This document shows positions 56,941-64,000 of a stretch of 64,000 nucleotides of DNA, in pieces; position 1 is the stretch's first letter, and each line of letters opens with the position of its first letter. This DNA comes from Pelagimonas sp. (GTDB lineage: Bacteria > Pseudomonadota > Alphaproteobacteria > Rhodobacterales > Rhodobacteraceae): NCBI GenBank assembly GCA_025210455.1, contig JAOARQ010000028.1:49519-113518 (forward strand), read 5' to 3'. The notes below the pieces were generated by a model. It did no database searches, was not told where the DNA came from, and saw only the letters and a list, made by a program, of their open reading frames with translations. Both the position numbers and the translations under genes were made by a program.

Positions 56941-57513
56941 AGGCCTGGCTCAAATCCGTCGCGACTGGGCGCTCAACGGTCAAAACTCATACGTTTTTGT
57001 CACCGGCGATAACGACAGTTTTTGGCGGGCCTGAAACCTCCTAAGCTGACCTTCGCGCAGCCGCAGCGAAATGCCGCACTGTCCGCGTCTCGCCTATTCA
57101 TGCGGTGCGCAGCGAAAGTCGTCTCATGCCAGACCAGCCCTTGGTGCGGATCGCGGCGAAGGTGCCTGAAGAGCCCAAAGTACCGGATGCTGTGCAATCT
57201 ACGAAGGGCTGTTTTTCCCGCAACGGAAATTCTCTACGCCGAATTGCCCCCTCTTTGACGCATCACTCGTCATAAATAGGCAACCAGAAACTTTGAAGTT
57301 GGCTGTTAGAATTTAGAACTTTCCATGTGCAAGCGACAAAGAAACGAATTTGTGCAACTCGGGATTGAAGCAAGCAATGAAGATTTTTTGCGCGACAATC
57401 GTCGAGACACAAGTCCTAGCAAAGTCTGGCTGTTGGGTAGCTGGAAAAACTAAACTTTGATTTGATCCAGACAATCTCGGACTTTTTTTTGCTCTCAATG
57501 TTTCCTCGGGGTA

Positions 57514-58230
57514 TTATTTTTTGATAAATTCCATTCTGCTACAACTTTCTTGTGCCGCCCATTCAATATTGCTGACGATTCTTTTTTCGAGGGACCAGCT
57601 ACCGGCTTTTCTGTTCGTCCCATTGATCAATTTACCACCTCTTACTGCTATGACACCAACTGAGACAGATCCCCTTAAACTTTTTACACCGGGGTTCCAT
57701 TTACTGCTACCGCTGTAACGGATGCGACCACTTAGGTTATTCGGTAAAATGTATTCTTTTGGATCGGAGAAACGCTGGCCGTTCGACTGATAGTAGCTTA
57801 TCAGAGATTGCTCCACAGACCTTCTGAAAACGGAAGATAAGAAAAAGGCGTTGCAATCGTTGCGAGCGTTTCTGAGCATCTCTTCCGCTGGTTCATTGTA
57901 AATCTCCACCTGTGCCGCTTGTTTCAACAACTCGTTGATATAATTTAATAATTCCTTCCCTTCTTGGGGGCAGTAGTTCACCATAAATTCAATGTTTTCC
58001 AGTTCGGTTGGCAAAACTCCGTAGAGAATATGGTCTACGTGCAGGAAATCACAAAATTCATCGTGGTCGCGCCAAAATTTATGATTTGCGACCTCGAATT
58101 GAATTTCGTTTGGAATAATGGATAGCCAAAACAAACGTTGCGAAAGCGGCTCATCGGTTTGCAAAACAGTTTTTGCCACTGCAATTCTATTGTTGCGGAT
58201 CGCGGAATCCAGAATGTCTTCTGCAGACAT
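57514..58230 (-). CDS. Hypothetical protein of two-gene locus, 238 aa
   Basis: A soluble-looking protein starting MSAEDILDSAIRNNRIAVAK. No family recognised. The first half is helical with an acidic, aromatic segment (FWRDHDEFCDFLHVDHILYG); the second half turns to a Gly/Ser-rich beta-like region (SGRIRYSGSSKWNPGVKSLR, GVIAVRGGKLINGT). Start and the end of the upstream membrane-protein gene overlap by 44 bases, so the two are co-expressed. GC content is clearly below that of the core genes, which points to transfer. Confidence 0.72.
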   Translation of the reverse strand: MSAEDILDSAIRNNRIAVAKTVLQTDEPLSQRLFWLSIIPNEIQFEVANHKFWRDHDEFCDFLHVDHILYGVLPTELENIEFMVNYCPQEGKELLNYINELLKQAAQVEIYNEPAEEMLRNARNDCNAFFLSSVFRRSVEQSLISYYQSNGQRFSDPKEYILPNNLSGRIRYSGSSKWNPGVKSLRGSVSVGVIAVRGGKLINGTNRKAGSWSLEKRIVSNIEWAAQESCSRMEFIKK

Positions 58231-58522
58231 CAGTGAAGTCGAATACCCCCAAGCTTGCCAGCTGAGTTAAGGGATCTTCCGAGAACTCTCTCTTGGCCTT
58301 TTCTGTGGCGTCAACGACTTTGCCAGTTGTACTGTCCACGTCTCGAATTGCCTCGATTAGCATAGCAACACCCGGGATATGCTTGGAAGCCGATGCGGGG
58401 AACAGGAAGCTCCACACCGTTGCTAGGGAAGCTGCAAATGCCATCAATGCTGCTAGAAAGCTAAGCATTCGAGTCGAAAGCCTAAGAAACCTTTCAAATC
58501 TGTTTTCGGTGTCTCGCGGCAT
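58187..58522 (-). CDS. Small membrane protein of two-gene locus, 111 aa
   Basis: Starts at ATG 58522, with GAGG 6 bases before it. One strong membrane helix near residues 20-42 (LSFLAALMAFAASLATVWSF), then a helical charged tail (IEAIRDVDSTTGKVVDATEK). No family recognised. It precedes and overlaps the 238-aa gene. One membrane anchor plus one soluble protein is a layout seen in many small accessory systems, defence ones included, but nothing here proves such a role. Confidence 0.65.
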   Translation of the reverse strand: MPRDTENRFERFLRLSTRMLSFLAALMAFAASLATVWSFLFPASASKHIPGVAMLIEAIRDVDSTTGKVVDATEKAKREFSEDPLTQLASLGVFDFTDVCRRHSGFRDPQQ

Positions 58523-58757
58523 AAGCATCCTCTTTTAAAGTTCTTTAGCCAATACTTTAGTTAAGCTTGAAAAACTGAATAGGTAATACTCAAAAATTCA
58601 AATCCACAATCCACAATCCACGCCGAAGTGGTGGCGCACTAAAGCTAACTTAAAGTCACACCCAGTTTGAAGAATTATTGACAATATCGGCTAGAATTTT
58701 TGCAACGGACTGGAACACGGGCCTATATATAGACATAACGCGCCCGCTTTGGCTACT

Positions 58758-58886
58758 ATGGTCAACAACAAAATGCTTTTCAACTATTCAAGTAGTCAGT
58801 TGGAAATTCTGCATGACATCTTACGCTTCGCCAGAGCAGACCTTGAAGCTGCCGCGGTGAACGAGCGGTTTGTCCGCATCCTGTAA
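58758..58886 (+). CDS. Short frame, 42 aa, possible gene remnant
   Basis: Reads MVNNKMLFNYSSSQLEILHD then ILRFARADLEAAAVNERFVR and ends IL at 58886. It lies 34 bases before a strong terminator, and its second half has the composition of a real helical protein. It is probably the C-terminal remainder of a larger gene; no RBS is seen. Confidence 0.35.
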   Translation: MVNNKMLFNYSSSQLEILHDILRFARADLEAAAVNERFVRIL

Positions 58887-58919
58887 TTTCAATCTCTAAA
58901 ATCGAATGACCGCAACGGT

Positions 58920-58951
58920 GGCGGGGCTGGTGGCCCCGCCGCTTTCGTTTT
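58920..58951 (+). terminator. Intrinsic terminator with no intact gene before it
   Basis: GGCGGGGC (58920-58927) and GCCCCGCC (58933-58940) form an 8-bp stem with a 5-base loop followed by CTTTCGTTTT. It probably ended the gene whose remains are at 58758-58886. Confidence 0.75.
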
Positions 58952-58974
58952 GTGTACCAGCGGGATTTGGCCAA

Positions 58975-59026
58975 GCCAAACGCCCCTGGCCGTCAGGGGG
59001 AAGACGCTGCCTTCGCCCTCGGGCAA
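58975..59026. repeat. 52-bp direct repeat, left copy
   Basis: Begins GCCAAACGCCCC and ends CCCTCGGGCAA. By hand alignment without gaps it matches 44 of 52 bases of 63816-63867. The pair brackets the copper/cytochrome genes. Confidence 0.75.
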
Positions 59027-59511
59027 TCCTATTAGACAAAACCGTGTCCTCGCTTCGCTGCGGGCCGCACCACTTTTGTCGAATAGCATTGCCTCGCCCC
59101 CATCCGCGTTCGCCACGTGGCAGATCAGCAGAAACAGGCGGCTTCGCCGTCTGATCTGCAAATCAGCCCTGATTTTCCGAAAGGGAAGTCAGATCAATCG
59201 AAACAGGCCGCACGGGCAAAAATGGGGATTGGGTCAGTTTATGACGCAAAGGTCAAATTCATCTGACGTTCGACATTTTCTGTGGAACGTCGCGAACCTT
59301 TGACCCAATCGAGAGCTAAAACCTCAATAAATCGCCCAATCGCGTCTTTCAATACTGACCCAATCGTCAAGCATTTCCGACCCAGATGGATTGCCGCCGT
59401 TCATCCATTGCGCGGCGGATGCAACGGACGAGCCCGGAGTCACAAATGCAGTGCAACGCACGAGTGTTGGCTTAGGTTGTATTGAGAGTGAACGTCAGAT
59501 AGCTTCGCCGC

Positions 59512-59880
59512 GTGGCTAAGCTTCGACAGATAACATCATTGGTGCTCTTAGCACTACTGGTCCTAATGACGGGACTGGGCGGCGCTGTGCATGCGTTGTC
59601 GAATGGTTGTGCCAACGGGCATTGCGATGACCACGTGACCGCGAATGTAACGGAACACCATACTGAACCCGTTTCGGGGGACGCAACAGATAGCAGTCAG
59701 CACGGATCGCACGATATGGTGCATGATGATTGCAACCCATTCTTGTGCAATGTTCTAGCGCTCACCTTGGAGGCTTCCCAAGAAGATTTTGACCAGTCTA
59801 AAGCCGCTTTGGCCTGGCAGGTTTCAAGCCTTTCCACGCTCGAAGATCCAGATAACCCTGATAGGCCACCTAACCTCTGA
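59512..59880 (+). CDS. His-rich exported protein of the copper module
   Basis: A 122-aa protein (GTG start) with signal peptide residues 1-29 (ITSLVLLALLVLMTGLGGAV). The mature part is rich in His and Cys: CANGHCDDH, TEHHTEP, QHGSHDMVHDDCNPFLC. That suits metal binding in the periplasm or metal-linked control. No family is recognised with confidence; it recalls small proteins found next to copper genes. It is the first gene of the module. Confidence 0.7.
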   Translation: MAKLRQITSLVLLALLVLMTGLGGAVHALSNGCANGHCDDHVTANVTEHHTEPVSGDATDSSQHGSHDMVHDDCNPFLCNVLALTLEASQEDFDQSKAALAWQVSSLSTLEDPDNPDRPPNL

Positions 59881-59976
59881 AACAGATTTTCGACGCCGTT
59901 CACGGTTGTGAGCGCGTTCTGATGTGCCGCGACCTGTTTGCGGCTGGCCCCTGTTTCACATGGTTAGGACCAATAC

Positions 59977-60408
59977 ATGAACCGAAAACACCTCCTGATC
60001 GGCGCATGCGCCGTGGCAGCCGCGGTTGCCTATATCTTATTGCGCCCCATACCCACCAATGATGTTACGAGTTCGACACCGCCCAAGGGCAGCCCCAGGG
60101 TGGCAATCCATATACCGCCAATCGAAGGAAATACTGCTATCGGGCAGCGCATATTCGAAAATGCTTGCGTTGCATGTCATGGCACCAACGCCGTTGGCGT
60201 TGAGGGTGCAGGGCCGCCACTGATCCATGTTATCTATGAACCCAGCCACCATGCCGACGAATCCTTTCAGCGCGCGGTCGCGGTGGGCGTCAGAAGCCAT
60301 CACTGGCGATTTGGCGACATGCCACCGGTAGAGGGCCTGACCCGTGGCGATGTCACCATGATTATCGCCTACATACGCGAAATTCAGCGCGCCAACGGAA
60401 TTAACTGA
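59977..60408 (+). CDS. Monohaem c-type cytochrome, membrane-anchored
   Basis: A 143-aa protein. Residues 6-22 are a hydrophobic anchor or signal. The haem site is C64-V-A-C67-H68, and the axial Met is in FGDMPPVEG. The C-terminus LTRGDVTMIIAYIREIQ is a normal class I end. It carries one electron in the periplasm. It precedes copC by 10 bases. Partner could be the multicopper oxidase downstream. Confidence 0.88.
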   Translation: MNRKHLLIGACAVAAAVAYILLRPIPTNDVTSSTPPKGSPRVAIHIPPIEGNTAIGQRIFENACVACHGTNAVGVEGAGPPLIHVIYEPSHHADESFQRAVAVGVRSHHWRFGDMPPVEGLTRGDVTMIIAYIREIQRANGIN

Positions 60409-60418
60409 GGAACATGTA

Positions 60419-60760
60419 ATGAAAAGACTTGCTACACTTGTCCTGATCTCGACGCTTGCCACAAGCGCATTCGCACATTCCCGCGTGGATACCACGACGC
60501 CTGAGAACGGCGCAGTGATTGCCGCAGTTCCCGCTGAAATCAGTTTCAATTTCTCCGCCGATATCCGTCTGACACGCGTGGAGATGATCCACCAGGATCA
60601 TCCGTCACTAAGGCTCGAGCTTGGAGATCAGACCAGCTTTGACCGGGCGTTCACACTCCCGCTTCAAGGCATGGGGGAAGGCATCTATCGCATTGAGTGG
60701 CGGGGCTTGGGTGCGGACGGGCACGCGATGCAGGGCGCGTTCACGTTCACGGTGGACTGA
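60419..60760 (+). CDS. copC: Periplasmic copper-binding protein CopC
   Basis: A 113-aa protein with signal peptide MKRLATLVLISTLATSAFA. The mature start AHSRVDTTTPENGAVIAAVP and the end GADGHAMQGAFTFTV give the two His regions of the Cu(II) site of CopC. It hands copper to CopD or keeps it bound. GAGG precedes ATG; copD starts 3 bases later. Confidence 0.92.
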   Translation: MKRLATLVLISTLATSAFAHSRVDTTTPENGAVIAAVPAEISFNFSADIRLTRVEMIHQDHPSLRLELGDQTSFDRAFTLPLQGMGEGIYRIEWRGLGADGHAMQGAFTFTVD

Positions 60761-60762
60761 GC

Positions 60763-61629
60763 ATGCCGGACATCTGGGGAATAGCCGCGATCCTTGCAAA
60801 GCTGATGCTCTATATCGGCCTTTTCGGATCAGCCGGGCTTGTGATCATTCGAACCGCCTTTGCCGATCTGCTGTCGCCAGTAAGCGATAGGATACGCGCA
60901 AGGACAGTGTTGTTTGCAACGTTTGCGCTCGTTGCCGCAATCCTTGGCTTCATGTTGCGTGGTGCCGCCCTGACGGGCGGGGCCGATGGGATGACCGACC
61001 CTGAAATGCTGGGCCTGTTATGGCAGACACCAGTTGGCGATGTTCTGGTTTATCGAGTCATTGGGGCAGTGCTGATCATCATTGGAGTATTCACACCGAC
61101 TGCTGGTCAATGGGTTGCGCTTGTCGGCGGACTGCTCGCCTTGTGGTCATTTACGCAGATCGGGCATGTCCCCGAGTTAGAAACAACCGGTGTTCGCTTG
61201 CTTTTGCTCCTGCACCTTCTGGGTATTGCGTTCTGGATCGGTGTTCTTGGCCCCCTTCGTGCCTTGTCACGGTGGCCAGAGCATATCACCAGCGCGGCCA
61301 CCTTGGGGCATCGCTTTGGGCAAACCGCTTCGGTGATTGTTCCCGGATTGATCTTGGCGGGGCTTCTGATGGCTTGGCTGTTGCTGGGCGAACTACAGGC
61401 GCTGGTGACAACCGGCTATGGGCAAACTTTGCTGATCAAACTGGTGCTTGTAAGCGCAATCCTGTCGCTGGCAGCCGCAAACAAACTCCGCTTCGTCCCC
61501 GCAATGCGAGCCGGGGACGGCAAAGCTGCGCGCCACCTGGCGCGTTCTATCGAAATTGAAACTGCGGTCATGCTGGTGGTGCTTGCGGCCACTGCAACGC
61601 TCACCAGCGTTGTGACCCTTCCGAATTGA
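60763..61629 (+). CDS. copD: Copper resistance/import protein CopD
   Basis: A 288-aa protein with about eight membrane helices from ATG 60763. GLFGSAGLVIIRTAF, LLLLLHLLGIAFWIGVLGPL and the C-terminal LIKLVLVSAILSLAAANKLR fit CopD. It moves copper across the inner membrane with CopC. It is followed by the oxidase gene 8 bases downstream. Confidence 0.92.
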   Translation: MPDIWGIAAILAKLMLYIGLFGSAGLVIIRTAFADLLSPVSDRIRARTVLFATFALVAAILGFMLRGAALTGGADGMTDPEMLGLLWQTPVGDVLVYRVIGAVLIIIGVFTPTAGQWVALVGGLLALWSFTQIGHVPELETTGVRLLLLLHLLGIAFWIGVLGPLRALSRWPEHITSAATLGHRFGQTASVIVPGLILAGLLMAWLLLGELQALVTTGYGQTLLIKLVLVSAILSLAAANKLRFVPAMRAGDGKAARHLARSIEIETAVMLVVLAATATLTSVVTLPN

Positions 61630-61637
61630 GGTATCCC

Positions 61638-62957
61638 ATGAACAGGCGAGACTTCCTGATCACAACAAGCTCGGCGACGTTGTTCCCGCGCATCGCGCTC
61701 GCATCGTCACCGGTTGAGTTGGTTGCGCAGCCAGTCAATGCACAAATCCTTCCCGAAGGCGAGCCCAAGACTCCGATGCTTGGCTTTAACGGCAGCACAC
61801 CTGGCCCAGTGCTTCGTGCCCGCCAGGGCGAGGTCTTTGACATCCGTTTCGAGAACCAGCTTGGCGAAGGTTCGGCGGTGCATTGGCACGGGTTGCGCAT
61901 CGACAATGCGATGGATGGCGTGCCGGGAATAACCCAAGATGTTGTCGAAGCGGGCGGTGAATTCGAATACAGCTTTCGTGCCCCCGATGCGGGAACATTC
62001 TGGTATCACTCGCACAACCGATCATGGGAACAGGTTGCCAAAGGTCTTTATGGCCCTCTGATCGTTGAGGAACCGACGCCACCCAATGTGGATCACGATC
62101 TGATCGTCATGATTGATGATTGGCGCATGACCGAAAATGGTACACTCGCAGATGGTTTTGAGAACATGCACGATCAGGCGCACCAAGGGCGGCTTGGCAA
62201 TTTTGCCCGCGCGCTTGTTGAACCGGTTATGCCAGTCCGTCGCGGGGACCGTGTGCGGCTGCGGCTGATCAACGTCGCGACGGATCGGATATTTCCTGTA
62301 GAGCTTGAAGGTGTTGAAGGCAAAGTGGTTGCCTTGGACGGCATGCCGCTTGCGAGCCCACAGCAATTGTCCGGCCTCATCCTCTCTCCGGCTCAACGTG
62401 CAGACATCATCGCTGATGTTACCTCAACCGCCCCTATCAGCTTTGTATTTCCGACGCGAGACGGCCCATACCTGTTGGGCGAAATCCCGGTTGAAGGGGC
62501 GAACACCACGCGACAATCATCAGAAATTTCCGCGCTGACACCAAACGAGATAGCGTCGCCTGACATGGACAATGCGGTTTCCCTGACCCTTACCATGGAA
62601 GGCGGAGCGATGAGCCACCGTATGATGCAAGGCATGATGGGCGGCGATATTTGGGCTTTCAACGGCCAATCCGGTCTGACGGATACCCCGCTTCACAGCT
62701 TTGAACGCGGACAAACGGCGCACATCCGTTTGGTGAACGACACCCGGTTTCCGCATGGCATCCATCTGCACGGGCATCACTTCTTTGAAGTCGGGGCTGA
62801 CGGCGATCTGGGCGCTTTGCGTGACACCACACTTGTGGGCGCGACTGAAACTCGCGACATCATCTGCGTATTCGACAACCCCGGCAGATGGCTGCTGCAC
62901 TGTCACATGCTGGGCCATCAGGCGGCGGGCATGAAAACATGGGTGGAGGTTGCATGA
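61638..62957 (+). CDS. Tat-exported multicopper oxidase (CueO-like)
   Basis: A 439-aa protein from ATG 61638. The Tat signal is MNRRDFLITTSSATLF. The four copper motifs are present: HWHGLRIDN, FWYHSHN, PHGIHLHGHHF and LLHCHMLGHQAAGM, so both the type 1 and the trinuclear sites are complete. A Met-rich loop (MSHRMMQGMMGGD) resembles that of CueO, which oxidises Cu(I). It is probably a periplasmic cuprous oxidase. It overlaps the next gene by ATGA. Confidence 0.93.
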   Translation: MNRRDFLITTSSATLFPRIALASSPVELVAQPVNAQILPEGEPKTPMLGFNGSTPGPVLRARQGEVFDIRFENQLGEGSAVHWHGLRIDNAMDGVPGITQDVVEAGGEFEYSFRAPDAGTFWYHSHNRSWEQVAKGLYGPLIVEEPTPPNVDHDLIVMIDDWRMTENGTLADGFENMHDQAHQGRLGNFARALVEPVMPVRRGDRVRLRLINVATDRIFPVELEGVEGKVVALDGMPLASPQQLSGLILSPAQRADIIADVTSTAPISFVFPTRDGPYLLGEIPVEGANTTRQSSEISALTPNEIASPDMDNAVSLTLTMEGGAMSHRMMQGMMGGDIWAFNGQSGLTDTPLHSFERGQTAHIRLVNDTRFPHGIHLHGHHFFEVGADGDLGALRDTTLVGATETRDIICVFDNPGRWLLHCHMLGHQAAGMKTWVEVA

Positions 62958-63385
62958 AACGCATTCTGATCCTCGCAGCATGTTATGTCGCGACCGGTGC
63001 AATCGCTGGTCACGAACTGGACAACCGCGATTTGACCAATGGTCAGTCTTTCTACGCCGAACAATGCTCATCATGCCACGGGGCCAATCTTGAAGGGCAA
63101 CCCGACTGGCGCACACCTGACGAAGACGGCGTTTTACCAGCACCGCCACATGACGAAACAGGGCACACATGGCACCACGACAACCAGCTTCTCTTCGAAT
63201 ACACCCGGCTTGGTGGCGAAGACGCACTGTCGGCGCGTGGTGTCACGAGCTTTGCAAGCGGCATGCCGGGGTTTGGCGATGTGCTCACAGACGACGAGAT
63301 TTGGGATATTCTGGCTTACATTCGGTCAACTTGGCCAGAACGTGTTCAGGAAATCCAAGCCGGTCGCAATCCACCACATGAATAG
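62954..63385 (+). CDS. Monohaem c-type cytochrome
   Basis: A 143-aa protein with signal peptide MKRILILAACYVATGAIA. The haem site is C38-S-S-C41-H42; the axial Met is in SGMPGFGDVL; the end DEIWDILAYIRSTWP is typical of class I cytochromes. Translationally coupled to the oxidase, it may pass electrons to or from it. It closes the copper module. Confidence 0.9.
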   Translation: MKRILILAACYVATGAIAGHELDNRDLTNGQSFYAEQCSSCHGANLEGQPDWRTPDEDGVLPAPPHDETGHTWHHDNQLLFEYTRLGGEDALSARGVTSFASGMPGFGDVLTDDEIWDILAYIRSTWPERVQEIQAGRNPPHE

Positions 63386-63465
63386 CAGGGATAATCTGGC
63401 AATTTGGTGTAAGGCAACGGGCGGCTTGGGAACGGCGCAACCATGCACATCGACTGGAAACGGCG

Positions 63466-63515
63466 CTAGAGACAATCGCTGGAAACGATGGAGTGATTTG
63501 GGTGTATTGAAACGC
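63466..63515 (+). pseudogene. Scrap of an IS5-family transposase
   Basis: The translated stretch RDNRWKRWSDLGVLKR matches the conserved YNRWKRWSDxG region of IS5-group OrfA proteins. The flanks do not continue as a transposase, so only a short remnant is left. Confidence 0.45.
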
Positions 63516-63815
63516 TCTCCGCCCGCTCGTCAGACAAGCGGTTAAAATGCCACTACATTCGTTGTCTGGGTCGCCAGCCACGTAGAACTGTGTGGTTAGA
63601 ATTCCGTGTCACCATCGAAGACCTTCACTTGAAGGTGCGGGTCCGGCCCGGAGATTTTCCGGGTTTGATTGAACTTTCATAACGCCTGTCTCCCGCCTGC
63701 CCTCACCCTCCTTAACCGTTCAAAAAGCAAGAGTTGAGTGCTGAGCAGTCAGGCACTTTGGTGTCAACATTACGCTCAACCTGGACTGACAACTGCCGTT
63801 CTCTAAAGTCGCGAG

Positions 63816-63867
63816 GCCAAACACCCCCGGCCGTCAGGGTGAGGGCGCAGCCCTCCCCCTCGGGCAA
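63816..63867. repeat. 52-bp direct repeat, right copy
   Basis: Begins GCCAAACACCCC and ends CCCTCGGGCAA. About 85 percent identical to 58975-59026, in the same orientation. Confidence 0.75.
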
Positions 63868-64000
63868 GTTGACGAAAGGGGTTTCCCCAACAACGTTCAC
63901 GGCCACCGCCGCGCTGCGTTGCCGTGGAGCGACACATAGTTTTATCTTTTGAGAAAAGCTGCCCTTAACTCAAAGCACACCGAAAGGCGCGTTTGAGCCC

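Larger units (their letters stand above)
56360..57513. other. Insertion-sequence graveyard
   Basis: About 1150 bases with no intact gene. An IS-like end GGCTTTGTTGCACAGATC starts at 56399 and leads into a short transposase-like start (GTGACGGGTAAAGG) that hits a stop at once. The end of an IS66 transposase lies at 56806-56940. The part from 56941 to 57513 shows no protein-like frame. Confidence 0.7.
58523..59511. other. Accessory spacer with remnants and a direct repeat
   Basis: About 990 bases without a clear gene. It holds a 42-codon frame and terminator (58758-58951), one copy of a 52-bp repeat (58975-59026) and, from 59220 on, AT-rich text with GGATTGGGTCAG and its near reverse complement CTGACCCAATCG. 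These look like remains of a mobile-element backbone. Confidence 0.5.
63386..64000. other. End of window: IS5-like scrap and right-hand repeat
   Basis: About 615 bases with no intact gene. A plus-strand stretch around 63466-63510 reads RDNRWKRWSDLGV, close to the NRWKRWSD segment of IS5-family transposases. The right copy of the 52-bp repeat lies at 63816-63867. Nothing else is clear. Confidence 0.55.

Noticed and set aside
1..64000. CRISPR array, rRNA or prophage
   Set aside because: No regular spaced repeats, no rRNA-like sequence and no phage structural genes were seen.

Overview
The window looks like chromosome of an alphaproteobacterium of the Rhodobacteraceae, most likely the marine Roseobacter group. 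This rests on high GC in core genes, the leuS-lptE-holA cluster, an FtsK with a long Pro/Glu-rich linker, HspQ, a DUF3576 lipoprotein, a DUF2125 protein, a short porin, and choline (choXWV) uptake genes. The assignment is by gene content and style only; no rRNA or tRNA gene was seen.

Bases 1-36700 are mostly ordinary chromosome. From left: the end of a surface-polysaccharide cluster (flippase fragment, pyruvyl transferase); glutathione S-transferase; holA, lptE, leuS; a glycosyltransferase; a DUF3576 lipoprotein; a porin; yggS, a MocR-type regulator, ribF, a YcgN-like protein and a threonine aldolase; a membrane LytTR protein, hspQ, a lytic-transglycosylase-like lipoprotein and a NYN/OST-HTH protein; lolA; a possible noncoding transcription unit full of GCCAG motifs; ftsK; an aminotransferase, an amidase and a UbiH-type hydroxylase; two SDR genes, an MFS exporter, a methyltransferase, a DUF2125 protein and an enoyl-CoA hydratase; then the choline transporter, whose choX is split from choWV by an opposing GST gene and a terminator.

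Bases 36700-56400 are more accessory: adenine deaminase, a quinone oxidoreductase with a divergent LysR regulator, an SDR that overlaps tail-to-tail with a stand-alone adenylation-carrier-reductase enzyme, a cobalamin-riboswitch-controlled vitamin B12 uptake operon, a decayed trio of genes (SRPBCC, WYL regulator, VOC), and an oligopeptide-type ABC operon that ends with a GST.

Bases 56400-64000 look mobile: AT-richer DNA, IS66 and IS5-like fragments, a two-gene locus of unknown function, and a six-gene periplasmic copper/cytochrome module (His-rich protein, cytochrome c, CopC, CopD, Tat-exported multicopper oxidase, second cytochrome c). The module lies between two imperfect 52-bp direct repeats, about 85 percent identical by hand alignment.

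As working units, the B12 operon couples a riboswitch to a ferredoxin/chelatase-like protein and BtuFCD; the copper module probably oxidises Cu(I) in the periplasm and imports or buffers copper; ChoXWV brings in choline for osmoprotection or catabolism. The least explained items are the GCCAG-repeat transcript, the two-gene locus at 57514-58522 and the stand-alone reductase.
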